Shown piece after piece: positions 41,509 to 47,656 of a stretch of 47,656 nucleotides of DNA (positions are counted from its first letter, which is position 1; each line of letters begins with the position of its first letter). Below the pieces are notes generated by a model. It made no database searches, had not been told where the DNA came from, and saw only the letters and a program-made list of their open reading frames with translations. A program made the translations under genes and the position numbers. Source of the DNA: Erysipelatoclostridium sp. An173 (GTDB lineage Bacteria > Bacillota_I > Bacilli_A > Erysipelotrichales > Coprobacillaceae); NCBI RefSeq assembly GCF_002160495.1, contig NZ_NFKR01000021.1:1-47656 (forward strand), written 5' to 3'.

Positions 41509-42617
41509 TAAGCCACTCCCTCAAATAAAGCATCTAATTTAGCTTCATCTAATTTTTCACCAATGACACAAATACGTCCAGTAAAATCAGCATTACCAGT
41601 TCTAATTTCGTATTCACCAGGTACTAAATCAAAATACCACCATTTATCTTCATTGCTATCAACATATCCTTTTGCTCTTAAGATATTGCCAAAGCTATTA
41701 TCGCTACTTAACTCTTTTAAAATAGCTTCTAACTGTTCTTTAGTATATTTTTTAGGTGTTTGTTTACCCCAGCTTGTAAATACTTCATCAGCATGATGGT
41801 GATGGTGGTGATGTCCACAGCCACAATCATGATCGTGATGATGTTCATGGTGTTCGCAATCACAGTCATGATCGTGATGATGTTCATGATGTTCGCAGTC
41901 ACAGTCATGATCGTGATGATGTTCATGGTGTCCGCAGCCACAGTCATGGTCGTGGTGATGTTCATGATGATGACCACATTCTGGACAAACATCTAATTCA
42001 GCTAGTAATTCATCTCGTAAATTATCACTATCACTAAATGCATTAACAAGAGTTTCTTTTGTTAGCTGATCCCATGGTGTAGTAATAATATTTGCTTTAT
42101 CATTATGATCTTTAATGATTTTAATGCATTCATCTAATTGATATTCAGTAACATCTTGAGTTCTGCTTAAGATAATTAGTGAAGCATATTCAATTTGATT
42201 GTTGAAAAATTCACCAAAGTTTTTAGTATATAAACGACATTTTTTAGCGTCAATAACAGCAATATAATTATCAAGTTCTAATTCATCGCTGTTAACATCG
42301 TCAACTGCTTTGATCACATCAGATAGTTTACCAACTCCTGATGGTTCAATAATGATGCGGTCAGGATGATAAGTTTCTAATACTTCTTTTAATGAAGCTT
42401 CAAAATCTCCAACTAAGCTGCAACAAATGCAACCGGAATTGATTTCAGTTACTTCAATACCAGCATTGTTCATAAAAGTTCCATCAATACCAATTTCACC
42501 AAATTCATTTTCAATTAAAACTATTTGTTGACCTTGATATACATCATTAATTAATTTTTTTATAAAGGTTGTTTTACCAGCCCCTAAAAAACCAGAAATA
42601 ATATCTACTTTTGTCAT
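41508..42617 (-). CDS. COG0523 metal-chaperone GTPase with histidine-rich insert
   Basis: A 369-residue G3E GTPase of the CobW/YciC/ZigA group, which deliver metal (often zinc) to client proteins. P-loop GFLGAGKT (9-16), ENEFGEIGID (36-45) and the nucleotide-gated metal site C63-x-C65-C66 in SGCICCS are intact. Between the GTPase and C-terminal CobW_C domain (about 285-369) is an insert of about 65 residues made of repeated His-, Asp- and Cys-rich units, preceded by a CPECG pair. It probably stores or captures metal. It is the first gene of a two-gene operon with its own promoter. No Zur box was recognised. Confidence 0.9.
   Translation of the reverse strand: MTKVDIISGFLGAGKTTFIKKLINDVYQGQQIVLIENEFGEIGIDGTFMNNAGIEVTEINSGCICCSLVGDFEASLKEVLETYHPDRIIIEPSGVGKLSDVIKAVDDVNSDELELDNYIAVIDAKKCRLYTKNFGEFFNNQIEYASLIILSRTQDVTEYQLDECIKIIKDHNDKANIITTPWDQLTKETLVNAFSDSDNLRDELLAELDVCPECGHHHEHHHDHDCGCGHHEHHHDHDCDCEHHEHHHDHDCDCEHHEHHHDHDCGCGHHHHHHHADEVFTSWGKQTPKKYTKEQLEAILKELSSDNSFGNILRAKGYVDSNEDKWWYFDLVPGEYEIRTGNADFTGRICVIGEKLDEAKLDALFEGVA
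41821..41976 (-). repeat. Four tandem 39-bp repeats encoding the His-rich insert
   Basis: Four consecutive 39-base units (41821-41859, 41860-41898, 41899-41937, 41938-41976) each encode 13 residues of type HHEHHHDHDCDCE. The two middle units differ from the first and from each other at only a few positions; the last is the most diverged. Such in-frame repeats can change copy number between strains. Confidence 0.92.
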
Positions 42618-42640
42618 TAAATCATCTCCTATTCGTGACT

Positions 42641-42669
42641 ATTATAGCATTAAGAATTTAATCGTTCAA
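42641..42669 (-). promoter_or_regulatory. Promoter of the metal-GTPase operon
   Basis: Minus strand TTGAAC-N17-TATAAT with an extended TG (TGCTATAAT), 24 bases before the start codon. Confidence 0.8.
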
Positions 42670-42819
42670 ATGATGTATCTTATCATAAAAGACAAAAGTA
42701 ATATATAAATGGATGTTTTAAGTTTTGTAAGTAATTTGATGTTGAAAGTGATAAAAAGATAAGAAAAGTTGCTAATAAAATTTGATTATGTTATCCTTTT
42801 GTCAAAGAGAGTGATAGTT

Positions 42820-43566
42820 ATGAATGAAAGACATACAAAGATATTAGATTTACTTACGAAATATAAAAAAGTAGAAGTAAGTAAGTTATCGCAATTATTA
42901 GGAGTATCCCAGGTTACAATTCGTAAAGATCTAGATCATTTAGAAAATACCGGTATTTTAATTAGAGAACACGGTTATGCTAAGCTAAATGAAAGTGATG
43001 ATATTAATAATCGTTTAGCTTATCGCTATGATATTAAACAGAAAATAGCAAGCTACGGGGCAACAATGGTTAATGACGGGGAAACAATTATGATTGAATC
43101 TGGTTCATGTTGTGCTTTATTAGCCTTAGAGATTGCTAAGACTAAAAAAGATGTGACAATCATCACTAATTCAGCATTTATTGCTGATTATATTAGAAAA
43201 AACGGTCATGTTGATATTATTTTGCTTGGTGGTCAATATCAACAAGAATCTCAGGTTATGGTTGGACCAATTACTAAAAGATGTATGGAACCTTTTTTTG
43301 TGGATAAATTATTTATTGGAATCGATGGCTTTAATGAAAAAACTGGATTTACTGGTAATGATTTTATGCGAGGGGAAACGGTAAAAGATATGACCAAACA
43401 AGCAAATAAAGTTATCGTTGTTAGTGATTCAGGTAAATTTGGTCGGCTTGGTCTAGTTAATTTAGTACCAACTAGTCAAGTTAGTTGTGTGATTACTGAT
43501 GATAAAATAAATGAAAGTAGTAAATTGTATTTAGAAGAACAAGAAATTGAAGTAATCGCGATATAG
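42820..43566 (+). CDS. DeoR/GlpR-family transcription regulator
   Basis: A 248-residue regulator from ATG 42820; a longer in-frame start at 42769 lies in the promoter region and lacks a site. The N-terminal DeoR helix-turn-helix (about 18-55) reads SKLSQLLGVSQVTIRKDL, and the C-terminal sugar-phosphate-sensing domain begins near 75 with ATMVNDGETIMIESGS and contains FIGIDGF and VSDSGKFG. Members repress sugar operons until a phosphorylated sugar binds. The nearest sugar-type genes are the glycyl radical enzyme and FSA-type aldolase 1.4 kb downstream, so these are candidate targets. Confidence 0.9.
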   Translation: MNERHTKILDLLTKYKKVEVSKLSQLLGVSQVTIRKDLDHLENTGILIREHGYAKLNESDDINNRLAYRYDIKQKIASYGATMVNDGETIMIESGSCCALLALEIAKTKKDVTIITNSAFIADYIRKNGHVDIILLGGQYQQESQVMVGPITKRCMEPFFVDKLFIGIDGFNEKTGFTGNDFMRGETVKDMTKQANKVIVVSDSGKFGRLGLVNLVPTSQVSCVITDDKINESSKLYLEEQEIEVIAI

Positions 43567-43579
43567 TATTTAATATCGT

Positions 43580-43608
43580 TTGATGAAAATAGTAATTGTA
43601 GTTATAAT
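43580..43608 (+). promoter_or_regulatory. Promoter upstream of a leader hairpin
   Basis: TTGATG-N17-TATAAT just after the DeoR gene. Transcription would start near 43615, immediately before the terminator at 43624-43671. Confidence 0.62.
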
Positions 43609-43623
43609 TTAAGTAGTCAAGAT

Positions 43624-43671
43624 GAGTTGTGTTATCACGTAAATCCAATCGTGAGACACAACTCTTTTTTT
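43624..43671 (+). terminator. Strong intrinsic terminator / leader hairpin
   Basis: GAGTTGTGT (43624-43632) pairs with ACACAACTC (43656-43664), enclosing TCACG (43635-43639) with CGTGA (43650-43654), followed by eight T. It can end the DeoR transcript, but lies also just downstream of a promoter, so it may be an attenuator or the end of a small RNA of about 57 bases. Confidence 0.85.
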
Positions 43672-43691
43672 GTTAAGGAAGGGTGGATAAG

Positions 43692-43916
43692 ATGAAATCA
43701 GTAAGTAAAAATGAATTAGTAAAATTATTATCAATTTGTGGCCAAGTGGCTAAACACAAGAGTGAAAAACTGCAAGAACATGAAAAAGATGAAAGTTTAA
43801 TTTTATCGGCTTTATCAAAAGAAAAGCAGGATCAACTAAAATCTTTATTAGAAAAACTACAAAAACAATGGTTAGAAAATCATAAAAAACATCATCAAAA
43901 AATACAGACTAAATAA
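43692..43916 (+). CDS. Small helical Lys/His-rich protein of unknown function
   Basis: A 74-residue protein from ATG 43692 (AAGGAAGGG upstream; an in-frame GTG at 43683 lies within that site). It is predicted to be almost entirely helical, with heptad-like leucines and many Lys, Gln and His, ending HKKHHQKIQTK. There is no signal peptide or membrane segment. I do not recognise the family. The single cysteine (SICGQ) and basic tail suggest nucleic acid or protein binding at most. It is preceded by a promoter and leader terminator and converges on the glycyl radical activase gene. Confidence 0.65.
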   Translation: MKSVSKNELVKLLSICGQVAKHKSEKLQEHEKDESLILSALSKEKQDQLKSLLEKLQKQWLENHKKHHQKIQTK

Positions 43917-43934
43917 ATGAAGTCTGTATTTTTT
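43901..43934. terminator. Terminator between small gene and activase gene
   Basis: AATACAGACT (43901-43910) pairs with AGTCTGTATT (43921-43930); the loop contains the small gene's stop codon. A T-run follows on the plus strand and the stem is flanked by A residues on the other. Confidence 0.85.
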
Positions 43935-44829
43935 AAAAGAAACAATCAATTCCTTGATCGATAAATATTTGTTGATATTCTTTTAAATCTTCAGGATAAA
44001 GGGCTTTAATATTTTTTAAAGCATAATTACGATTTAAAAGTTCATATTTTTTTTCACCAAATTGATGAAAAGGTAATAATTGAGCTTTTTTAATTTTTAT
44101 ATTGGCTAAAAAACTAGCAATTTCTTTAGCGTCTTCATTACTGGCATTAAAATTAGGGATTACTGGGATTCTTGGTAATATAGAGATATTATTTTTTAAA
44201 GCCCAGATTAAATTGGTCTTGATCAAATCACAAGATACGCCAGTTCCAGCGATATGTTTTTGATTATTTACATGTTTGACATCGAATAATAATAAATCAA
44301 ATAGTTTAGCTAGTTCTTGAAATGTTGCCGATTCAACATAACCAGTAGTTTCGATTGCAAGATGAAGATTATGTTCTTTTAGTTTTAAAACTAATTGTTT
44401 TAAAAAAGTTGGCTGACACATTGCTTCACCACCAGAAATGGTAATACCACCATTAGATTCTTCATAAAAAGCAACATCTTTTAGACATTCATCAACAATT
44501 TCATCGATATTTTTATATTCGCCTTCATTTGTCAAAGCACTATTTAAACAGTTATTAACACATTTTAGACATCCGATACATTTTTTATGATCGATAATAA
44601 TTTTATCATTTACTAAACTAAGAGCCTTTACAGGACAGCTATTTAAGCAATTTAAACAATGAGTGCATTTAGTTCGATCATATAAAATTTGTATTTTATC
44701 TAATTGTGATTCCGGGTTAGAACACCATTTACATCTTAATGGACATCCTTTAAAAAAGACAGTCGTTCTAATTCCAGGACCATCGTGGATACTAAATTTT
44801 TGAATATTAAAAATGATTCCTTGGTTCAT
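43933..44829 (-). CDS. Glycyl radical enzyme activating enzyme (radical SAM)
   Basis: Generates the glycyl radical on its partner using S-adenosylmethionine. The 298-residue protein has the radical SAM motif C29-x3-C33-x2-C36 and an inserted ferredoxin-like domain with two four-cysteine clusters (C55, C58, C61, C65 and C84, C87, C90, C94). That insert is found in activases of PflD-type and dehydratase-type glycyl radical enzymes, not in the PFL activase PflA. GGITISGGE (about 123-131) binds SAM. It is divergent from the enzyme gene at 45011, with AAAGGAG before its start. Oxygen sensitivity implies anaerobic use. Confidence 0.92.
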   Translation of the reverse strand: MNQGIIFNIQKFSIHDGPGIRTTVFFKGCPLRCKWCSNPESQLDKIQILYDRTKCTHCLNCLNSCPVKALSLVNDKIIIDHKKCIGCLKCVNNCLNSALTNEGEYKNIDEIVDECLKDVAFYEESNGGITISGGEAMCQPTFLKQLVLKLKEHNLHLAIETTGYVESATFQELAKLFDLLLFDVKHVNNQKHIAGTGVSCDLIKTNLIWALKNNISILPRIPVIPNFNASNEDAKEIASFLANIKIKKAQLLPFHQFGEKKYELLNRNYALKNIKALYPEDLKEYQQIFIDQGIDCFF

Positions 44830-44865
44830 AATATTTGCTCCTTTAAAATTATCTTATCATAGGTT

Positions 44866-44893
44866 GTTATAAAAGTAAATAAATCAATTTCAA
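44866..44893 (-). promoter_or_regulatory. Putative promoter of the activase gene
   Basis: Minus strand TTGAAA-N16-TATAAC. The -35 lies inside the palindrome at 44888-44899. Confidence 0.45.
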
Positions 44894-44899
44894 ATGAAA
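44888..44899. promoter_or_regulatory. Palindromic operator candidate 1
   Basis: TTTCAAATGAAA, overlapping the putative -35 of the activase promoter. It differs at one base from the element at 44983-44994. Confidence 0.5.
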
Positions 44900-44928
44900 G
44901 TGATTTTAATTGTTTATGAAACATAATC

Positions 44929-44956
44929 TTGACTAAACGCTAATTAATGTTATGAT
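44929..44956 (+). promoter_or_regulatory. Promoter of the glycyl radical enzyme gene
   Basis: TTGACT-N16-TATGAT, giving a start near 44963 and a leader of about 48 bases. Confidence 0.65.
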
Positions 44957-44982
44957 GATATTGTAAATAAAACAATTATTAG

Positions 44983-44994
44983 TTTCAAACGAAA
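44983..44994. promoter_or_regulatory. Palindromic operator candidate 2
   Basis: TTTCAAACGAAA, within the longer inverted repeat GTTTC-AAAC-GAAAC, about 20 bases after the predicted transcription start. GAAAC/GTTTC elements of this kind are common in DeoR-family operators. Confidence 0.5.
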
Positions 44995-45010
44995 CAACGG
45001 AGGAGATAAT

Positions 45011-47422
45011 ATGAAAAATGTTGAACATTTTGGCGATTTAACACCACGAATGAATAGTTTTAGAGAAGCAGTTTTAGACAAAAAACCATATATTGATGCA
45101 ACTAGAGCATTGTTAGTAACTGAAGCTTATAAAAAGCATCAAAATCAACCAGCAGTAATGAAACGTGCATTAATGTTAAAAAATATTTTAGAAAAAATGC
45201 CTATTTATATTGAAGATGAAACTTTGATCGTTGGAAATCAAGCATCTTCTAATAAAGATGCGCCAATTTTTCCCGAATATACTATGAAATTCGTTATTGA
45301 TGAACTTGATTTATTTGAAAAACGTGATGGGGATGTTTTCTATATAACAGAAGATACTAAAGAAGCATTAAGATCAATTGCACCATTTTGGGAAAATAAT
45401 AATTTAAGAGCTAAAGGGGAAGCTTTATTACCAGATGAAGTTAGTGTATTTATGGAAACTGGTTTTTTTGGTATGGAAGGTAAATTAAATTCTGGTGATG
45501 CCCATTTAGCAGTAGACTATCAAAATGTTCTTGAAAATGGTTTGGTAAGCTATGAAAACAGGGTTTTAAAATTGAAAGCTGATTTAGATTTATGCAAACC
45601 AGAAAACATTGATAAATATCATTTTTATAAAGCGGTTTTAATAGTCATTGAATCAGTTAAAACTTTTGCTGCTCGTTTTAGTGAACTAGCAAAAAAACAA
45701 GCCGAAAATGCTAATGGTAAGCGAAAAGATGAATTATTAGAAATTAGCCGTATTTGCAAAAAAGTTCCTTATTTTAAAGCCGAAACTTTTAAAGAAGCCA
45801 TTCAATCAGTATGGTTTATTCAATTAATATTACAAATTGAATCTAATGGACATTCTTTATCTTATGGTCGTTTTGATCAATATATGTATCCTTATTTGAA
45901 ACATGATTTAGAAAATGGAATTTTAAGTGAAGACGATGTGGTTGAGTTATTGAATAATTTATGGATCAAAACTTTAACGATCAATAAAGTTCGTAGTCAG
46001 TCACATACTTTTTCAAGTGCTGGTAGTCCAATGTATCAAAATGTAACTATTGGTGGTCAAACTCGTGATAAAAAAGATGCAGTTAATAAATTATCATTTT
46101 TAGTTTTAAAATCAATTGCTCAAACTAGATTACCACAGCCTAATTTAACAGTAAGATATCATAAAAATATAAATCAGGAATTTTTAGATGAAGCAATCGA
46201 AGTTATGAAGTTAGGAACTGGAATGCCGGCATTTAATAATGATGAAGTAATTATTCCTTCATTTATCGAAAAAGGTGTTAAAGAAGAAGATGCCTATGAT
46301 TATTCAGCGATTGGTTGTGTTGAAACAGCAGTACCAGGTAAATGGGGTTATCGCTGTACTGGTATGAGTTATATGAATTTTCCGAGGATCTTATTAATTG
46401 CAATGAATAATGGCGTTGATATGACAAGTGGTAAACGATTTGTCGAAGAATGTGGTTATTTTACAGAAATGGATTCTTACGAAGATTTGATGAATGCCTG
46501 GGATAAAGTAGTACGGCAACTAACTAGAATGAGTGTTATTGTTGAAAATGCAATTGATTTAGCTTCAGAACGTGATGTCCCTGATGTTTTATGTTCAACA
46601 TTAACAAATGATTGTATTGGTCGCGGAAAAACGATTAAAGAAGGTGGGGCTATCTATGACTATATTTCAGGTTTACAAGTAGGAATCGCTAATATGGCTG
46701 ATAGTTTAGCGGCAATTAAAAAATTAGTCTTTGAAGAAAAGAAGATTACAAAACAGCAATTATGGGATGCTTTATTAGATAACTTTACAAGTGAAGAAAA
46801 TCAAAAGATTCAAAAAATGTTAATCAATGAAGCTCCTAAATATGGTAATGATGATGATTATGTTGATCAATTAGTTGTTGAAGCTTATGATAGCTATATT
46901 GATGAAATGAAAAAATATCCAAATACTCGTTATGGACGCGGACCTATTGGCGGGATTCGTTATGCGGGAACTTCATCAATTTCTGCAAATGTTGGACAAG
47001 GATTTTCAACAATGGCGACTCCTGATGGTCGAAAAGCTCAGACACCGCTTGCTGAAGGTTGTTCACCAGCTCATAGTTGTGATAAAAGTGGACCTACAGC
47101 AGTATTTAAATCAGTTTCTAAATTACCAACCCATGAAATTACTGGAGGTGTTTTATTAAATCAAAAAGTAACACCACAAATGTTATCGAGTGATGAAAAT
47201 AAACAAAAACTAGAAATGTTAATTAAAACGTTCTTTAATCGATTAGAAGGTTATCACGTTCAATACAATGTTGTTTCTAGAGAAACATTAATTGATGCAC
47301 AAAAACATCCTGAAAAGCATAAAGACTTAATTGTTCGAGTTGCTGGTTATTCTGCATTTTTCAATGTATTGTCAAAAGCTACACAAGATGATATTATAGA
47401 GAGAACAGAACAAACGTTATAA
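45011..47422 (+). CDS. Glycyl radical enzyme, PflD/YbiW-like
   Basis: An 803-residue glycyl radical enzyme of the pyruvate formate-lyase superfamily. The radical glycine is G779 in RVAGYSAFF and the active-site cysteine is C436 in SAIGCVETAV. A single cysteine followed by V and glutamate (E438) is the dehydratase/lyase pattern, unlike the Cys-Cys pair of true pyruvate formate-lyase, so formate production from pyruvate is unlikely. The next gene encodes an FSA-type aldolase, the arrangement seen at E. coli pflD and ybiW, suggesting a phosphosugar-like substrate. As I recall, recent work gives such enzymes a role in 1,5-anhydroglucitol-6-phosphate breakdown; that would need checking. A strong CGGAGGAG precedes the ATG. 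Confidence 0.88.
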   Translation: MKNVEHFGDLTPRMNSFREAVLDKKPYIDATRALLVTEAYKKHQNQPAVMKRALMLKNILEKMPIYIEDETLIVGNQASSNKDAPIFPEYTMKFVIDELDLFEKRDGDVFYITEDTKEALRSIAPFWENNNLRAKGEALLPDEVSVFMETGFFGMEGKLNSGDAHLAVDYQNVLENGLVSYENRVLKLKADLDLCKPENIDKYHFYKAVLIVIESVKTFAARFSELAKKQAENANGKRKDELLEISRICKKVPYFKAETFKEAIQSVWFIQLILQIESNGHSLSYGRFDQYMYPYLKHDLENGILSEDDVVELLNNLWIKTLTINKVRSQSHTFSSAGSPMYQNVTIGGQTRDKKDAVNKLSFLVLKSIAQTRLPQPNLTVRYHKNINQEFLDEAIEVMKLGTGMPAFNNDEVIIPSFIEKGVKEEDAYDYSAIGCVETAVPGKWGYRCTGMSYMNFPRILLIAMNNGVDMTSGKRFVEECGYFTEMDSYEDLMNAWDKVVRQLTRMSVIVENAIDLASERDVPDVLCSTLTNDCIGRGKTIKEGGAIYDYISGLQVGIANMADSLAAIKKLVFEEKKITKQQLWDALLDNFTSEENQKIQKMLINEAPKYGNDDDYVDQLVVEAYDSYIDEMKKYPNTRYGRGPIGGIRYAGTSSISANVGQGFSTMATPDGRKAQTPLAEGCSPAHSCDKSGPTAVFKSVSKLPTHEITGGVLLNQKVTPQMLSSDENKQKLEMLIKTFFNRLEGYHVQYNVVSRETLIDAQKHPEKHKDLIVRVAGYSAFFNVLSKATQDDIIERTEQTL

Positions 47423-47440
47423 ATGAAAGGAGTTTAAGAC

Positions 47441-47656
47441 GTGGAATTTATAATTGATACAGTAGATTTAAAAGAAATTGAAGAAGCAGTAGAGTATTTA
47501 CCAATTTCAGGAGTTACTAGTAATCCTTCAATAGTAAAAGCAACTAGTCCTGAAAATTTCTTTGATCATATGCGTAAAATCAGAGAAATGATTGGAATGG
47601 AAAACAGTTTGCATATCCAGGTAACTGGTTTGGATTGTGAAACTATGGTTAAAGAA
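47441..47656 (+). CDS. Fructose-6-phosphate aldolase/transaldolase-like protein (3' end outside window)
   Basis: The first 72 codons of a small class I aldolase, cut by the window end. The start is GTG with AAAGGAG eight bases upstream, 18 bases after the glycyl radical enzyme stop. Residues D6 (FIIDTVD), T26 and N28 (GVTSNPSIV) match conserved positions of FSA and TalC-type proteins; the Schiff-base lysine lies beyond the edge. FSA cleaves ketose phosphates to glyceraldehyde-3-phosphate and dihydroxyacetone or hydroxyacetone. Co-transcription implies it processes the product of the upstream enzyme. A transaldolase activity cannot be excluded from this fragment. Confidence 0.88.
   Translation, partial: MEFIIDTVDLKEIEEAVEYLPISGVTSNPSIVKATSPENFFDHMRKIREMIGMENSLHIQVTGLDCETMVKE

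Noticed and set aside
41821-41976. Regular repeats that might suggest a CRISPR array
   Set aside because: Units are contiguous with no spacers, multiples of three, and lie in frame inside a conserved GTPase gene.
41760-41996. Open frames antisense to the His-rich insert, encoding Met/Val/Ile-rich repeats
   Set aside because: They are mirror readings of the 39-bp repeats of the metal GTPase gene, without ribosome binding sites.
45011-47422. Pyruvate formate-lyase
   Set aside because: The active site is GCVE with one cysteine, the activase carries a ferredoxin insert, and an FSA-type aldolase follows.

Overview
The window is AT-rich chromosomal DNA of a low-GC Gram-positive bacterium (Bacillota). 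An RNA polymerase delta subunit, a LicT-type antiterminator, LrgAB, PcsB-like NlpC/P60 proteins, a sortase-type surface anchor, a FabT-controlled fatty acid cluster using FabK rather than FabI, and a glycyl radical enzyme together suggest an anaerobic gut commensal. An Erysipelotrichia-like organism (Coprobacillus/Thomasclavelia type) fits best, but that is inference from gene content and composition. No tRNA, rRNA, CRISPR array, insertion sequence or prophage was recognised.

Layout. 1-4331: purine nucleoside phosphorylase, an HD phosphohydrolase and a class A penicillin-binding protein. 4412-9832: DUF1934 protein, cardiolipin synthase, argS, rpoE, uridine phosphorylase and an acetyltransferase. 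9882-12691: clpP, gap and panE. 12764-18790: a LicT-family antiterminator followed by a promoter, RNA antiterminator and terminator in front of a 1620-residue wall-anchored GH20 hexosaminidase. 18793-27256: lrgAB, two paralogous secreted NlpC/P60 hydrolases on either side of a GH1 glycosidase, a GH25 lysozyme, a ferritin-like protein, an acetyltransferase and an HD hydrolase. 27395-38503: a short frame-broken ORF, then acpP-accBCDA-fabT-fabH-fabK-fabX-like-fabD-fabG-fabF-fabZ. 38519-42669: an EamA transporter, birA, and a pair of COG0523 metal-chaperone GTPases. 42820-47656: a DeoR regulator, a small unknown protein behind a promoter-terminator leader, and a divergent glycyl radical enzyme/activase pair followed by the start of a fructose-6-phosphate aldolase gene cut by the window end.

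How the parts work together. The acc/fab genes encode a complete type II fatty acid elongation cycle. BirA, 1.3 kb downstream, should biotinylate AccB. Two 17-bp palindromes of FabT type, one against the acpP promoter and one just before accB, suggest feedback control by the MarR protein encoded inside the cluster. The cluster has two FabK-like flavoproteins; the second has a four-cysteine C-terminal motif like an iron-sulfur site, and no FabA or FabM is present, so it is a candidate for the unsaturated fatty acid branch enzyme. The glycyl radical enzyme with its activase and an FSA-type aldolase repeats a gene neighbourhood known from E. coli, and near-identical palindromes overlap or flank both divergent promoters.

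Most of the window is housekeeping. The most interesting leads are the FabX-like enzyme with its FabT-type operators, the LicT homologue lacking two of four phospho-histidines and paired with an antiterminator before a surface glycosidase, the YcgQ-like fusion in the COG0523 pair, and the glycyl radical enzyme locus. I did not find a clearly new multi-gene system such as a defence island.
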